64,000 bases of DNA from Rutidosis leptorrhynchoides. Its lineage: Eukaryota > Streptophyta > Magnoliopsida > Asterales > Asteraceae. The stretch is taken from assembly GCF_046630445.1 (NCBI RefSeq), contig NC_092335.1, forward strand, positions 627,719,501 to 627,783,500. Reading direction: 5' to 3'. Under the pieces are notes generated by a model, which worked only from the letters and a program-made list of their open reading frames with translations, ran no database searches and was not told the origin of the DNA. Shown here one piece after another: positions 1 through 10,476 of this stretch (its first letter is position 1; each line of letters opens with the position of its first letter). The position numbers and the translations under genes were made by a program.

Positions 1-96
1 GTCATATTTTAATAAATATTGGGTAAGCCGTTCAAACTTTTAACAAAATTAGCTTTGAAATTTTTTTTTTTTTTTTATATTCTAACAATATACATA

Positions 97-525
97 CGAT
101 CAAGCAATGTTGTAAAAAACTCGATTACTCGCCGATTAATCACCAATTAATCATTTTTAAGAGTAATTCGTTCCGGTTTTTCAAAATCCGTTTAATTAAT
201 CGGTCAACGTCAATTAATGGATCAAAATCGAATTTTGTAATCAAAGTCGATCAAAGTCAAAATTGGTCATCATTTTAACATGAATTTAAACTAGAAATTT
301 ATAGTTTTTGAACAAAATGAACAAATTTAGATAATAATGTTAAATTTTATGTCTATGTTTATGATTTTATTCTATATTTACAAATATAATTTTAAAATTT
401 TAATATTTAAATGCATAAAGTACAATCCGATTAATTCCCGATTAATCCCCGAATCACTGATTAATCTTTCCAAAGTCCCGACCAATTAATCCTCGAATAG
501 CGAATTTTGCAACCTTGCGATCAAG
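97..525. mobile_element. hAT-type MITE with perfect 8-bp target duplication
   Basis: The element runs from 105 to 517 (413 bp). It is flanked by the perfect 8-bp direct repeat CGATCAAG at 97-104 and 518-525. Its ends form an imperfect terminal inverted repeat: CAATGTTGTAAAA on the left, and CAAGGTTGCAAAA when the right end is read in reverse. An 8-bp duplication is the hallmark of the hAT superfamily. The interior is AT-rich with several copies of CGATTAATC and its variants, and has no coding potential. A second member with the same ends lies at 36603-36994. Confidence 0.8.
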
Positions 526-701
526 TATTCTCTTTTCTCCTGATATTAATACTAACAAAGATTATTAGACCATTCTTATCCATGACACTTGTCATGAAAA
601 GGTATTGATGTAGCGCCACCTCAGGAGCTTCTTCCTATCATTTAACCAATCACATTCACTAAAATCCATGACTATAAACACATTTACCCTACTTCAAATA
701 A

Positions 702-1091
702 TTATTTAATTATTATTATTATTAGTTTTATTATATTTACTTTTTGAAATATAGAATTTAAATCCAACAGCTGCTTTTTTGAAACCGACTTTTTTTTGAA
801 GTCGTCTGCAACGGATAGTTTTATTATATTTATTTTTTTTAATTTAATTTTAAAAATCAACGGCAAGTTTTTGAAATTTATTTTTTTTCTTTTTAAATTA
901 AATGCTAAAAAACGTTTAGCGGTTCCTTCCCGATCTCTCGAAAAATGTCTTCTAGGAGCTCTAGGTATAGAAACAACTTCGTTTTCTGCTTCATCTTCTT
1001 CTAAAAAGTCGATAGCAGCGAGTGCTTCAAGTGGATTATATGCAATTGCAGCAGCTAACGCATCTTCATAATTTTCATCATCTCGATTCAT
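702..1091 (-). pseudogene. PIF/Harbinger-type nuclease remnant (N-terminal part)
   Basis: Reading leftwards from an ATG at 1091-1089, the first ~60 residues are acidic and Ala-rich and end in RRHFSRDREGTAKRF. This matches the (R/Y)-x-RDRE-x(2-4)-RL/F motif at the N-terminus of plant HARBI1/ALP1-like nucleases of the PIF/Harbinger superfamily. Beyond about 909 the frame turns into low-complexity Lys/Ile/Asn-rich sequence from AT-rich DNA and stops at 702. The whole DDE catalytic domain is therefore missing. An ATG further upstream (1187) only adds sequence unlike the family. It is best read as an internally deleted, non-autonomous element, or as a gene broken shortly after the RDRE motif. Element ends were not found. 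Confidence 0.6.
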
Positions 1092-1486
1092 CGTACGAAC
1101 GCTATAAAAATATATATATATTTTAAGACTTTGAGTAGTATTTTTAAGTATAAAAAGTATGAAAAAGGTAGTAGTATATATAGGCAAATATGTTGTAATT
1201 AAAAAAAAATAAAAAATTCCAAACGACTAGTATGTAACGGCTACTTTTTATTTTATTATTTATTTATTTATTTTATTCGATGAAATGCCACACCCAAGTC
1301 TTAAACCACGTCAAACATTGACATTTTGTCCGGCGGGCTTCCAACGACGCAGCATACCACGGCTGCTAGCAATGGCGTCCTTGAACGACGGCCTGCAACG
1401 GCGCCTCATATCGCTCCATTTATATATGTCTTATCTCGCGATATCTACCTCACTTTGTTCGGTTTTTGACTATCTTGGAGCCTATT
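1092..1486. other. Upstream/subterminal region of the Harbinger remnant, no gene seen
   Basis: The first 170 bp are AT-rich. From about 1285 the base composition rises and several CG-containing words occur (CCGGCGGGC, CAACGGCGCC). Plant Harbinger elements often have such a GC-richer subterminal zone, so this may be the 5' flank of the 702-1091 remnant. I could not pair terminal inverted repeats. A 71-codon open frame at 1285-1500 has no recognisable motif. Confidence 0.3.
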
Positions 1487-1599
1487 GTGTGTGCTATTGA
1501 GCTAAATGGTAATCTAAGGGCTAAGGAGTTGATTTGGTGTAAAATTGACCAAATCTTTTGCAAAATTGGCTAAAGTAATGAAAAGTGCAGAATCAGCTT

Positions 1600-1830
1600 C
1601 AAAAGCGCCGCTCATCATACAAGAGCGCCGCTCCTCAGGAGAAAAAGCGTCGCACCAACTGCATAAGCGACGTTCTAAGGCACAGTTCAGCACCATTCTT
1701 ATCAGTGAGCAAAAGCGCCGTTCCTAAAGCAAAAGCGCCGCTCTTATTCAGCCAAAAGCGTCGTTCTAGACCAAAAGCGCCGCTCCATATTAAAGCCAAA
1801 AGCGCCGCTCCTGAGCCAAAAGCGGAGCTC
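1600..1830 (+). repeat. Array of about ten degenerate AAAAGCGCCGCTC units
   Basis: Units beginning AAAAGCGCCGCTC or close variants (GCGTCGTTC, GCGACGTTC, GCGGAGCTC) recur every 15-35 bp, ten times by eye, just upstream of a TATA box at 1863. The array is much more GC- and CpG-rich than its surroundings. In an LTR this is the position of U3 enhancer repeats. Confidence 0.7.
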
Positions 1831-1862
1831 CTGTCGCTGTTTCAGCCCAAATTTTCAGCACT

Positions 1863-1871
1863 ATAAAAGGA
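1863..1871 (+). promoter_or_regulatory. TATA box of the LTR-like segment
   Basis: TATAAAAGG follows the GC-rich repeat array. About 90 bp downstream the sequence changes to a leader-like stretch. The arrangement fits a U3/R promoter. Confidence 0.45.
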
Positions 1872-3040
1872 ACGAGATTATGTCATTTTTGATATGCACC
1901 TTTAGAGAGCAGCTGCTTAGGGTCCGAATTTCACATACAAAACCCTAATTTCATCATCCATTGGTTTTTAAGGGAGGATTCAAGGAAGCTTGCTCAAGAT
2001 TTATCATTGTTTAGCTTAGATCTTCATCTTCTTTATATTTTGAGTTGTAATCTTAACTTTACTTTACATGCTTTGCATCAATTACTTGTAATAGTTTGAA
2101 GATGATGATTGTTTACATTTCTATGCTTATGATTAGTTTGATTTTAGCTATGATTGACTAAATCTCTTGTGTTTGCTTATCTATGAATCTCTAATACTAG
2201 TGTTTGCCCCAAATCAATTGAATATAGTTGTTTGAATGAATCACATGATTATGTGTTGTTGAGTTGGCTAAAGATCCATTGCTATGAGTTTGTTTTAGGC
2301 TGACTTTGATTACATATGTTGAGTAGCTCTCTTAGTGATTTGAGAAGTGAATCAATGTGTGCTTCAACACCTTAGGTGATCTAGACAACTAGCTTAGGAA
2401 TTGCAAGTGATTGTATTCTTGATCTAGGTTGGTTTTCAATTGGCCTTTAGTCAACATAGTAGTGCCGATTATCTTAAGTGATTTCAATAGTTGGGGGTTT
2501 TAAGTGATTTCAACCCAAGCTCAATCTCAATGACCAAATCATGCTTAACTCGATCTTAGGATACAATGCTTATGTGAATTCGCGGAGTGTCATTTGACTT
2601 GAGGTTTAGTAGTGATGCTAAACATATAATAATTCAACAACTAAGGAGAAAACAAAATAGGCAAAACGGGGCAAGCCAAGCATAGAGAGGATTAGATAAG
2701 TGAACACGTCTTAGTTAATTTGATTTAAGTCTTAATACTTTACTACTTGTTTCTTGCTACTAGTTTACTTGTTAAGTTTAGGTTTGTTTAATTGTGCAAG
2801 TTTTAGTTGTTAGTCAATATCAATCGAAACCCCCAATCAAACAACCTCTAGGACAATTGATAGTTTCAAATACTCGACTTCGACCGCTCTCTTGGGACGA
2901 ACTTGATAAAAATACTTATATTGAAGTGCTATAATAACCGGGTTTTAAGTGCTCGTCAGTTGTGTGTGCTTATTTATTAGTGTTTGAATCATACATAAAT
3001 TTAGAGGGTAAAAGTTATGCATTGCGCACGACCATCAGCG

Positions 3041-3310
3041 CCCCAACGGCTCACGTTGCTAGCACTCTTAATATTACTTAATTTTTTTAAAAAAAAATTG
3101 GTAAAACAAAAATTACGCAGTTTTTTTCGTGTATTAGCAAAAGTGATATTACTTTTATTGTTAATTTGAAAAACTTATGTTACCCTTGCGATTCCATTTG
3201 CCCTTAAAAAAAAGTTTAACGTTCAAAACTCACCAGTGAGATGCAACAAATTCATCTAATGATGACACTTTTTTCATTAAATGGTCACACCTTCAACTAG
3301 ACGAGAATTA
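3041..3310. other. AT-rich intergenic sequence, nothing recognised
   Basis: This stretch has poly-A and poly-T tracts and no open frame or repeat structure that I can support. Confidence 0.5.
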
Positions 3311-3610
3311 GAGCACTGGGAGTGGTGACTGAGGTCATTTGGCATGTCAGGTCTGACTTGCTGAGTCAGAAAAAGTGGGAGTGGTGATCTATGTCAGTTA
3401 GTGTGTTAGTTAGTGTGTTAAAATAATATTTTATTATATTTAATAATTTATTTCTTTGTAAAAAAAGCAAAAATAAAAAGGGGGTAAACATCCGTCGCGT
3501 GAGAGACTAACATGGTGGAGACGAAGCAAACTGACTGGGGAGGAGAGTGGGGTGACGTGCGACGAGCTGGGGGACGGGGTAGGTGACTTGCTCCACTCCC
3601 ACTGCTCTAA
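3308..3610. mobile_element. Tourist-like (PIF/Harbinger) MITE
   Basis: A 297-bp element (3311-3607) ends in 15-bp terminal inverted repeats with one mismatch: GAGCACTGGGAGTGG on the left and GAGCAGTGGGAGTGG when the right end is read in reverse. The flanking trinucleotides are TTA and TAA, both of the TWA class used by PIF/Harbinger elements, although they are not identical. The interior has no ORF. A Tc1/mariner assignment (TA duplication) is possible but the ends look less like Stowaway. Confidence 0.7.
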
Positions 3611-4091
3611 TAGATGTAAAAGTTTTTAAAAGTCTGTTTCTATAAGTGCTTAAATAAGAATTCATTGACGCCGCGGTTTTAGAAGGGGCAAAAAAAAAAA
3701 AAAAAACAATTAACCGAACATGCTAGGCCTCCACAATTGGGCTTAATCAACTTTTGAAATGTCAAATATAGACTGCTTCAAAATGTTAGGTATACGTGTA
3801 ACATTGACAAATAAGTCACTAATTTCAAATTTTCATTTTGCAACTAGTCCCTTCTTTACTAAGAAGAAATTGTTAAATCCAGATGGTATTACAACATTTT
3901 ATGCTCTAAATACATGTCATATAAAAACGTGCTCTGTATTTAGTAATAAACCCTTTGGATAAATACATATACATAAATAATATAGAAAAAGAAGTTAAAA
4001 CCCACATTTTCTATCGTTGACTTATTACATCACACGGAATTAGAATTTCAACATACCAAGTCATCATAACAAATTTCCAATGTGGGCCCAA
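3611..4091. other. Downstream flank of the 4092-4940 gene
   Basis: This intergenic stretch holds an A17-like run near 3690. On the minus strand it probably contains the 3' UTR of the neighbouring gene. AATAAG-like words on the minus strand near 4020 could serve as a near-upstream polyadenylation element. The 67-codon plus-strand frame at 3759-3962 has no recognisable feature. Confidence 0.4.
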
Positions 4092-4940
4092 CTAACTAAC
4101 CCACACTCCACGGCGTCCTAAATCCAACGAATGACGTCCATCCACGTCAGTATCATCACCATCAGAAACTACCCAAGACTCCGATCTCCTCCCTGAAGCA
4201 AACCGCACCATACCTCCCAAACCCAGCGGTTCAGTAGGCGTTCCCGGTTCACTACAAACCGGTTTAACCGTCACGTACATCCTTCTAGAACCACACTTCT
4301 CCACCGGTTTATTTTCTTTTTCAACCGGTTTACCGTCCTTCCTTTTCCGATGACCTTCAGAACGAAACAACGAAGTTATACGAGATATAAAACCGGATTT
4401 ATGTACTCTACTTGAACCAGCGCGACCGGACCGCTGACTCGCTGATCTCACCGGTTCAATCACTGGACCGGCGGTTTTCCTACGGCTCCGGCATCTCTTA
4501 GACCTAACTCTACCAATACACGAAACCTTCGGTGATGACGGTTCCGTCACCAGAACCGTCGCCGGAGTTTTTCCGATCGAATTCGATCGTTTCGGAAACA
4601 ACCGTACGTTCACCGGTTTACAGTGCCTTCGTTTGGAATCAATGTAATTAGGTTTTTGCGTTTTAGGTAAACCTATAATTGCAGCCTTTGATTTCAAATT
4701 AACCGAATACCTTTGTGAACTTGAATTCGAATGGCTAGGGTTTACATTCGGATTCAAATTCGCTGAATTTGTGTATCCTTTAGTAGATTCATTACGTTCA
4801 AACAAAACGTTTCGATCGAACCAATCGAATTCGGAGTCTTTTGATAACCAGAATGATTCCGGCGGTACTTCGACGACGGTGCTGTCCGGAATTTCGTCAC
4901 CGTATGCCGGATATTGTGAGTCTGAATCAGTGTTGTGCAT
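4092..4940 (-). CDS. Plant-specific protein of unknown function, 282 aa, intronless
   Basis: This is a complete single-exon frame (ATG 4940-4938, stop at 4092) and the only convincing host gene in the window. Visible blocks, in order: an acidic N-terminus leading to ESFWLSKDSEFDWFDRN (about residues 28-44); an Asn/Ser-rich linker; SKAAIIGLPKTQKPNYIDSK (about 83-102); RLFPKR; SSPKVSCIGRVRSKR (about 135-149); a strongly basic middle; FISRITSLFR (about 184-193); and a Gly/Arg/Ser-rich C-terminus with GGMVRFASGRRSESW. No signal peptide or membrane segment is seen. These blocks recall a land-plant family whose soybean member was named syringolide-induced protein 14-1-1; that link is from memory and unverified, so no symbol or biochemical role is given. 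The basic stretches would allow nuclear or membrane-surface binding, which is inference. Base composition is clearly higher in GC than the surroundings, as expected for a conserved gene. Confidence 0.8.
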   Translation of the reverse strand: MHNTDSDSQYPAYGDEIPDSTVVEVPPESFWLSKDSEFDWFDRNVLFERNESTKGYTNSANLNPNVNPSHSNSSSQRYSVNLKSKAAIIGLPKTQKPNYIDSKRRHCKPVNVRLFPKRSNSIGKTPATVLVTEPSSPKVSCIGRVRSKRCRSRRKTAGPVIEPVRSASQRSGRAGSSRVHKSGFISRITSLFRSEGHRKRKDGKPVEKENKPVEKCGSRRMYVTVKPVCSEPGTPTEPLGLGGMVRFASGRRSESWVVSDGDDTDVDGRHSLDLGRRGVWVS

Positions 4941-5021
4941 ATTACTATTTTTAGGGTTGAATGTTTATAAAATGTGTATGTGTTTGTGTGTGAAATGATG
5001 AAATAAAATAAAATAAGTGTT

Positions 5022-5028
5022 TTTTATA
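5022..5028 (-). promoter_or_regulatory. TATA box of the 4092-4940 gene
   Basis: The minus strand reads CCCTATAAAAAACAC here, about 82 bp upstream of the ATG at 4940. A leader of about 50 nt that is rich in CA and has no upstream ATG in good context would follow. Position and sequence fit a plant core promoter. Confidence 0.6.
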
Positions 5029-5346
5029 GGGGGAGGAATTTTTTGAGTTTGAAGTGATTCAGAAAATTATGGGGTCCACACCTTGTCTTTCATCCAGAAC
5101 ACCAGATATATTATTGCTCATACCGTGTGTCACAACAATGGTATTATACCAAATCTTCGTTTGAGAACATATTTTTACACCGTATTTAGCAATGGCGTGT
5201 GTGATAGAGTACAGGGTTTTTGTCAGGTGTTTGTGATGGAACAATATTTGTAACGGTGATGAATTAATGGTGTGTGATGATAAATAACTTCCATCATATA
5301 AAAACGCAAACTTTTTTCAGAAAGAAAACGTTAACAACTGCGAAGT

Positions 5347-5666
5347 GCAACAAGCAGTGGCGGAATCAATAATTTTTTTCACCGGGGCGAATTGTTTTTT
5401 AAAACATAGCAATTTTTTTGGGATAAAATATGGAGACTTTTAGGCAAAATACGGATGCTTATGAGTAAAATATGAAAACTTTTAGACAAAATACGAAGAC
5501 TTTTGCCAAAATATGGAGGCGTTGGGGCAAATTATGGAGACTTTTGAGCAAAAAAAATCCACTGGAGATAAAATGAAAAAAATCAAAAAAATTTATTAAA
5601 AATTACAAATTCACCGAGGGCGTGTGCCACCCTCTGCCCCTTAGTAGTTTCGTCTCTGACAACAAG
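5347..5666. mobile_element. hAT-type MITE, 304 bp, with 8-bp target duplication
   Basis: The element spans 5355-5658. Flanks are GCAACAAG (5347-5354) and ACAACAAG (5659-5666), matching at 7 of 8 positions. The ends are imperfect inverted repeats: CAGTGGCGGAA on the left and CAGAGACGAAA when the right end is read in reverse. The interior repeats ATGGAGACTTTT-like phrases and carries no ORF. CAGTGGCGGA-type ends with 8-bp duplications are typical of plant hAT MITEs. Confidence 0.8.
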
Positions 5667-5890
5667 GGGAACATGTTGAGACTCGAATCTAGAAAGCTAC
5701 ACCGAAACTACCAAACACGATCTATAGCCGAGTCTCAACCGTAGAACCAACCAAAAAACATAACCAGCGAACCTACCAACAAACACGAAAACCAAAAACC
5801 AAGCTACAAACGAAATACATGAAACCTAAATACAACGAATAAAATACCATAACAAAGACAACCTAAGGAACCACTTTTTTTTTTTTTAAG

Positions 5891-7259
5891 CAAAAATCAA
5901 GGGCCAAGTGGATGGTTGATGGGGATGAAAACACCAAGTTTTTTCACTCGTTCATTAGAAGAAGGGACGCTAGAAGAAATATTCGGGGTCTCATTATTGA
6001 TGGTGTATGGAATGAGTGTCCCATTGATGTAAAAGAGTGTGTTTGTGCACTTTGAGAATCAATTCAAGCGTATAAAATCAAACAGGCTGCAGTTCGAGAA
6101 TGATGGCAGCATACTGACTGTTAACTCAATCACAGCAGCTGAAGTTGCTGTCCTCGAAGCCCCTTTCACAGAAAAGGAAGTGTGGGAGGCCATTAGCGAG
6201 TGTGGATGTTCCAAATCACCGGGCCCGGATGGTTTCAAGTTCAAATTCTTTAAACTACACTGGGATATTATAAAAGAAGACTTGCTAAAAGCTTTGAGTT
6301 GGTTTTGGGATAACGGGGAGATTTCGCATGGTTGTAACGCTTCATTCATAACCCTTATACCAAAGAAAATGGACCCGCTGAATTTACATGATTATCGACC
6401 CATTAGCCTCATCGGGTGCTACTATAAAATTCTAGCAAAATTACTTTCGTATAGAATTCGGAAGGTCATCCCGGGTCTTATCGATAATGTGCAAAGTGCG
6501 TTCATAAAGGGTAGGTTCATTTTTGATGGGGTCCTTATCGCAAGCGAAGCTATCGATTTTTTATCCAAATATAAGAAAAAAGTCTCATTTTCAAAGTCGA
6601 TTTTGAAAAGGTCTTCGATAGTATTAATTGGGATTTTCTCTTGGATATTATGAAGAAAATGGGGTTCGGTGATAGATGGAGGAAGTGGATATTGGCTTGT
6701 CTCGAATCAGCTTCTGTATCTGTTTTGGTTAACGGGTCTCATACGAATGAATTCAAACTTGAGAGAGGTATCCGACAAGGGGACCCGTTATCCCCCTTTC
6801 TTTTTATTATCGCAGCAGAGGGATTAAACATTCTTACAAAAAAGGCCATTGAATCAGGGCTATTTAAGGGTGTTGAAATTGGGTCCGATAAAATTTTGAT
6901 CTCACACCTTCAATACGCGGATGGTACAATCTTCATAGGTGAGTGGAGTCGTCATAATTTCTGTAACCTCAAGAAGTTACTCAAGTGTTTTGAAAATATC
7001 TCGGGCCTTAAAGTTAATTATCATAAAAGCCTTGTGTACGGTTTATGTGTATTAAAAGAGGAAGTTGAAAGCATGGCGAGTCGGGTGGGATGTAAAGTGG
7101 GTAAATTTCCGTTCACATATTTAGGGCTACCTATTGGGCAAAATATGAATAGAATTGAACATTGGAGTCCCGTGGTTGACAAATTTTCCTCAAGACTTGC
7201 GGATTGGAAAGCTAAAACGATTTCATTTGGTGGGAGGTTAACGTTAGTAAAGTCGGTTC
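5891..7259 (+). pseudogene. LINE ORF2 fragment 1: reverse transcriptase domain
   Basis: The frame opens with KWMVDGDENTKFFH, the conserved linker before plant L1 reverse transcriptase, then continues through SPGPDGF, ITLIPKK, DYRPISLIGCYYKI, QSAFIKGR, GIRQGDPLSPFLF and TYLGLPIG. These are RT blocks in family order. There are frameshifts near 6030 and 6590. The catalytic box reads YADG (6914-6925) instead of YADD, losing one of the two metal-binding aspartates. Coding sequence runs to LTLVKSVL, where the LTR at 7260 interrupts it. The continuation is at 22319. Confidence 0.9.
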
Positions 7260-7535
7260 TCAAATGTCCCGTTCATATTGATTATAAACGTTCCATATTA
7301 ATTGATTTCGTCGCGAGGTTTTGACCTCTATATGAGACGTTTTTCAAAGACTGCATTCATTTTAAAACAACCATAACCTTTATTTTATCGATAAAGGTTT
7401 AAAAAGCATTACGTAGATTATCAAATAATGATAACCTAAAATATACCGTTTACACACGACCATTGCATAATGGTTTACAATAAGAATATATTACATCAAA
7501 AATAAGTTTCTTGAATGCAGTTTTTACACAATATC

Positions 7536-10441
7536 TGTTACGCCCCGTACAAAATCATCGTGTACGGATCATCAACAACAGGATCATCACAAGGTCAAAC
7601 ACTATATGCTGTTTGAAAACCGATTTGCCTTCATTAAAAAAATAACGTTTTACAAAGATAACATGTCATAAGACTTATTACAAACCATTGCTCCAAAATA
7701 ACATAAGTTTACGAATGCAAAACATAAGTTTCATAATTTGAGATATCTCTAGTAATGCAGTGGATAACTAGTACAGTAGGTCCATAACAACAATTCAATA
7801 ACAGCATGACATCAAGTCTAACAGCGGAAGCAATAAACCTCTAGGCACCTGAGAAATACACGCTTAAAAAGTCAACACGAATGTTGGTGAGCTATAGTTT
7901 AAGTTGTAACAGTAACGCAAGATAGGCCACAAGATTTCAGTGCTGCAACAGCGTATCAAAACAGTATGAAAAGTACATGTATAATCGTTGGCACCCGGTA
8001 ACTAGACTTAACGTTTATAACCCCCTGAAAGTACACTTGGCGAGTACGTATGTCCACGAAGTATTAAACACCCGTTAAATGCTAGCGCGACTAGCCCGAG
8101 TGAGGATGTCAAACCCTATGGATCCATATCTAAGATTCGCGTTCACCGGTTCAAAAACCAATGACTAAACGTTACCGTGCTAAAGGGAATGTTTATGCCG
8201 TTATATAACCCACACACATATAAAGTTTAAGTACTCGTGCCTAGTATGTAAAACGTAAAAGCGCATGTATTCTCAGTCCCAAAATAGTTAAAGTAAAAAG
8301 GGATGCTATAACTCACAGTGATAAAAGCGGTAAAGTCGGTAATGAAAGTACGCAAGTAGTAAGTCGGTCCGAAAGGTCGTCAACCTAAATCAAAGGATAC
8401 TAGGTTAGTAGGTTGTCTTTATATATTCCAATAGTGCATAAAATAAGTTTAAGTGTCATCATCATCATTATTCATCATCATAAAAGCTAAGTAAGTTGAC
8501 GAGAATAGAGATCAAAACAATAGGCTGACTTCGGTCAGCTGCTACGACCTCTACGTAAATCGAAAAGATGCACGGTCAGTGGCTATGGCTCCGTATATGA
8601 GTCCCCTAACAGCTGACCAATTTTCAGAACCTAAATCGTCTTTGTTTGACCGTGGAGATGGTTTAAGTGAGAGTAGGTCAGAAATTTCAGCACAACGTTA
8701 ATAGGGTGTAGTGACTCTCGGAGGGCCATAAATCCTAAACCGTAACTCGGATTAAGAAGAGGCCTAAACAGAAAATCATCTACTCGAACCGAACTAACTG
8801 AAAATCAAATTTCCAGTAGCCCAGGTGGTCTGATCAGATACGAAAATCAGTGGGTTATGTGTTTCGGTGGGGTTCTTAGTACTTGATGCTTATCACGGTT
8901 CTCATCCTTGATGCTTGTAGCTTCAAGTGTACAACTCGTTGATGGTTTAACATCACTTTTGACCAAGATTCACCATCAATACACAATATGTTAAGACCAA
9001 GTAAGAATACAACTCATTCATGAGTCTTAGATGGATGATGAACCAAGGTTACATCATATCCTTAGTCTTAACACTAATACAAGTCACAATAACAACTAAA
9101 GCTACAAACTTTACATCAATTCAACAAGTATAAGCATAATCCAAGTCAAAAGAGGTGATGGAACCCTAACCTAGAGAGCTTGGATCCATTTCACACAAGT
9201 TACAAGGTTACAAAGCTAGAAAGCTTGAACCTTTAAGTGTTCTTGAAGATCTTGAAGCATAAAGCTTGGATCTTTAAGATATATGAAGATAACAAACACA
9301 AGTTTGAATCTTTTTCATAAAACAACATGATTAAAGCAAAAAGAACTTAGATCTAACAAAAAGATATGAAGATTCAAGCTAGAAAGCTTGCATCTTGATT
9401 GTTCTTGAAGATCTTGAAGCATAAAGCTTGGATCTTGAAGATGCATGAAGATTTCAAACAAAAGTTTGAATCTTTATCATAAAGTAGAAAGATTAAAGTA
9501 TAAAAGAAGTATATCTACAAAAGATATGAATATTCAAGCTAGAAAGCTTGAATCTTTGTTGTTCTTGAAAGATTCATGCTTGAATCAACAAGATATAAGT
9601 AAGATCAAAGCTAGAAGGAACTTAATCTTCCACATAATGATGATGATGTACACGAATTTAAGAAGAAAAGAGGAAGGAAAAGAAAAACTTACAAGCTAGG
9701 AAGGAAAGAAAGAATAAGTGTGTGAAATGCCAAAATGATCAAGTATTGGAATGAGGGACTAAAGGCTAGTATTTATAGGCAAATGAAGATCACATGGATT
9801 GATGACACGGCCATGACCATGGTGGTGGTGGTGGACGGCATTTAGAGGGGGAGGGGGAGACAAAAACTTGCTTTTTGGCTAATGGTGTCTAAAGTGTATC
9901 CTTTTGCTAGAATCTTATGTAACATTTAGATAAGCCTTATCCATTATGCTAGTATGACTCATTAATTAATTAATTTATTATTTATTTATTATTATGGGCC
10001 ACTAATAATAATACTTGGGCTAATTAATTGGGTCACTAGCTAGTGTAGGGTGGGCTTGAGCCCAACAAGGTAGAAAGTCCAACAAGATTAACTATTGGGC
10101 TTTAGCAATTAAATAAATAAAATTAAGCATCCAACGGCCCAGGTAATTATTATTATAAAATAATAATTAATATTTAGCAGTCCAAAAGTTTCGGTTCCGA
10201 CAAAAGTCAAACGTGCGCGCAGTCCGCGGTTTATTCGTAACGGCAAGTAACACTAACGGTTATAAAGCATCCAATGGACAAGTTAAGCATTCCACATACA
10301 CCAAGGCATGTTTTTAAGTATATATGAATATAAAACACGTATATCAAGTTTCCAGAGTATAAAGTAACGCAGTACGCACAAATACGCAGTTTCGCTAAAA
10401 TACAAGGCACAAAAGCAAGTCGAAAAAGTCGGGTCGTTACA
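7536..10441 (-). repeat. E1 3' LTR (left copy)
   Basis: This 2906-bp LTR aligns over its length with 16366-19272. In + orientation it starts TGTTACGCCCCGTAC and ends GGGTCGTTACA. A TATA box on the minus strand (TATAAATA) lies at 9770-9777. A block at about 9216-9560 repeats the phrase AAGCTAGAAAGCTTG several times, half of it palindromic. Confidence 0.95.
9770..9777 (-). promoter_or_regulatory. TATA box in E1 3' LTR
   Basis: The minus strand reads CCTATAAATACTAG. The same box is conserved at 18600-18607 in the other LTR and at 38770-38777 in the related solo LTR, which supports it as the U3 promoter of the family. Confidence 0.6.
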
Positions 10442-10454
10442 TTACCAACCTGTT
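10442..10454 (-). promoter_or_regulatory. Polypurine tract of E1 (degenerate)
   Basis: Directly before the 3' LTR the minus strand reads AACAGGTTGGTAA, the position and GG-rich character expected for the plus-strand primer. It is less purine-pure than usual. Confidence 0.5.
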
Positions 10455-10476
10455 ATTGAAAATTTCGTCCAGAAAT

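Larger units (their letters stand above)
1487..3040 (+). mobile_element. LTR-like retrotransposon segment (Ty3/gypsy-type, boundaries uncertain)
   Basis: The segment has the layout of a plant LTR: a U3-like part with a GC-rich array of short repeats (1600-1830), a TATA box (TATAAAAGG, 1863-1871), then about 1.1 kb of transcribed-type leader without ORFs. It ends near CGACCATCA at about 3037. The phrase ACCGGGTTTTAAGTGCT near 2939 resembles LTR 3' parts of Athila/Tat-like elements as I remember them. No target duplication was found, so 1487 and 3040 are approximate. No internal gag or pol follows, which suggests a solo or truncated LTR. Confidence 0.4.

Noticed and set aside
1285..1500. 71-codon frame with a Met start in a GC-richer patch
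   Set aside because: No recognisable motif; it overlaps the probable junction between the Harbinger remnant and the LTR-like segment.
9445..9699. 84-codon basic frame, also at 18275-18529
   Set aside because: It is antisense to E1, within both LTRs, and built from AAGCTAGAAAGCTTG sub-repeats.
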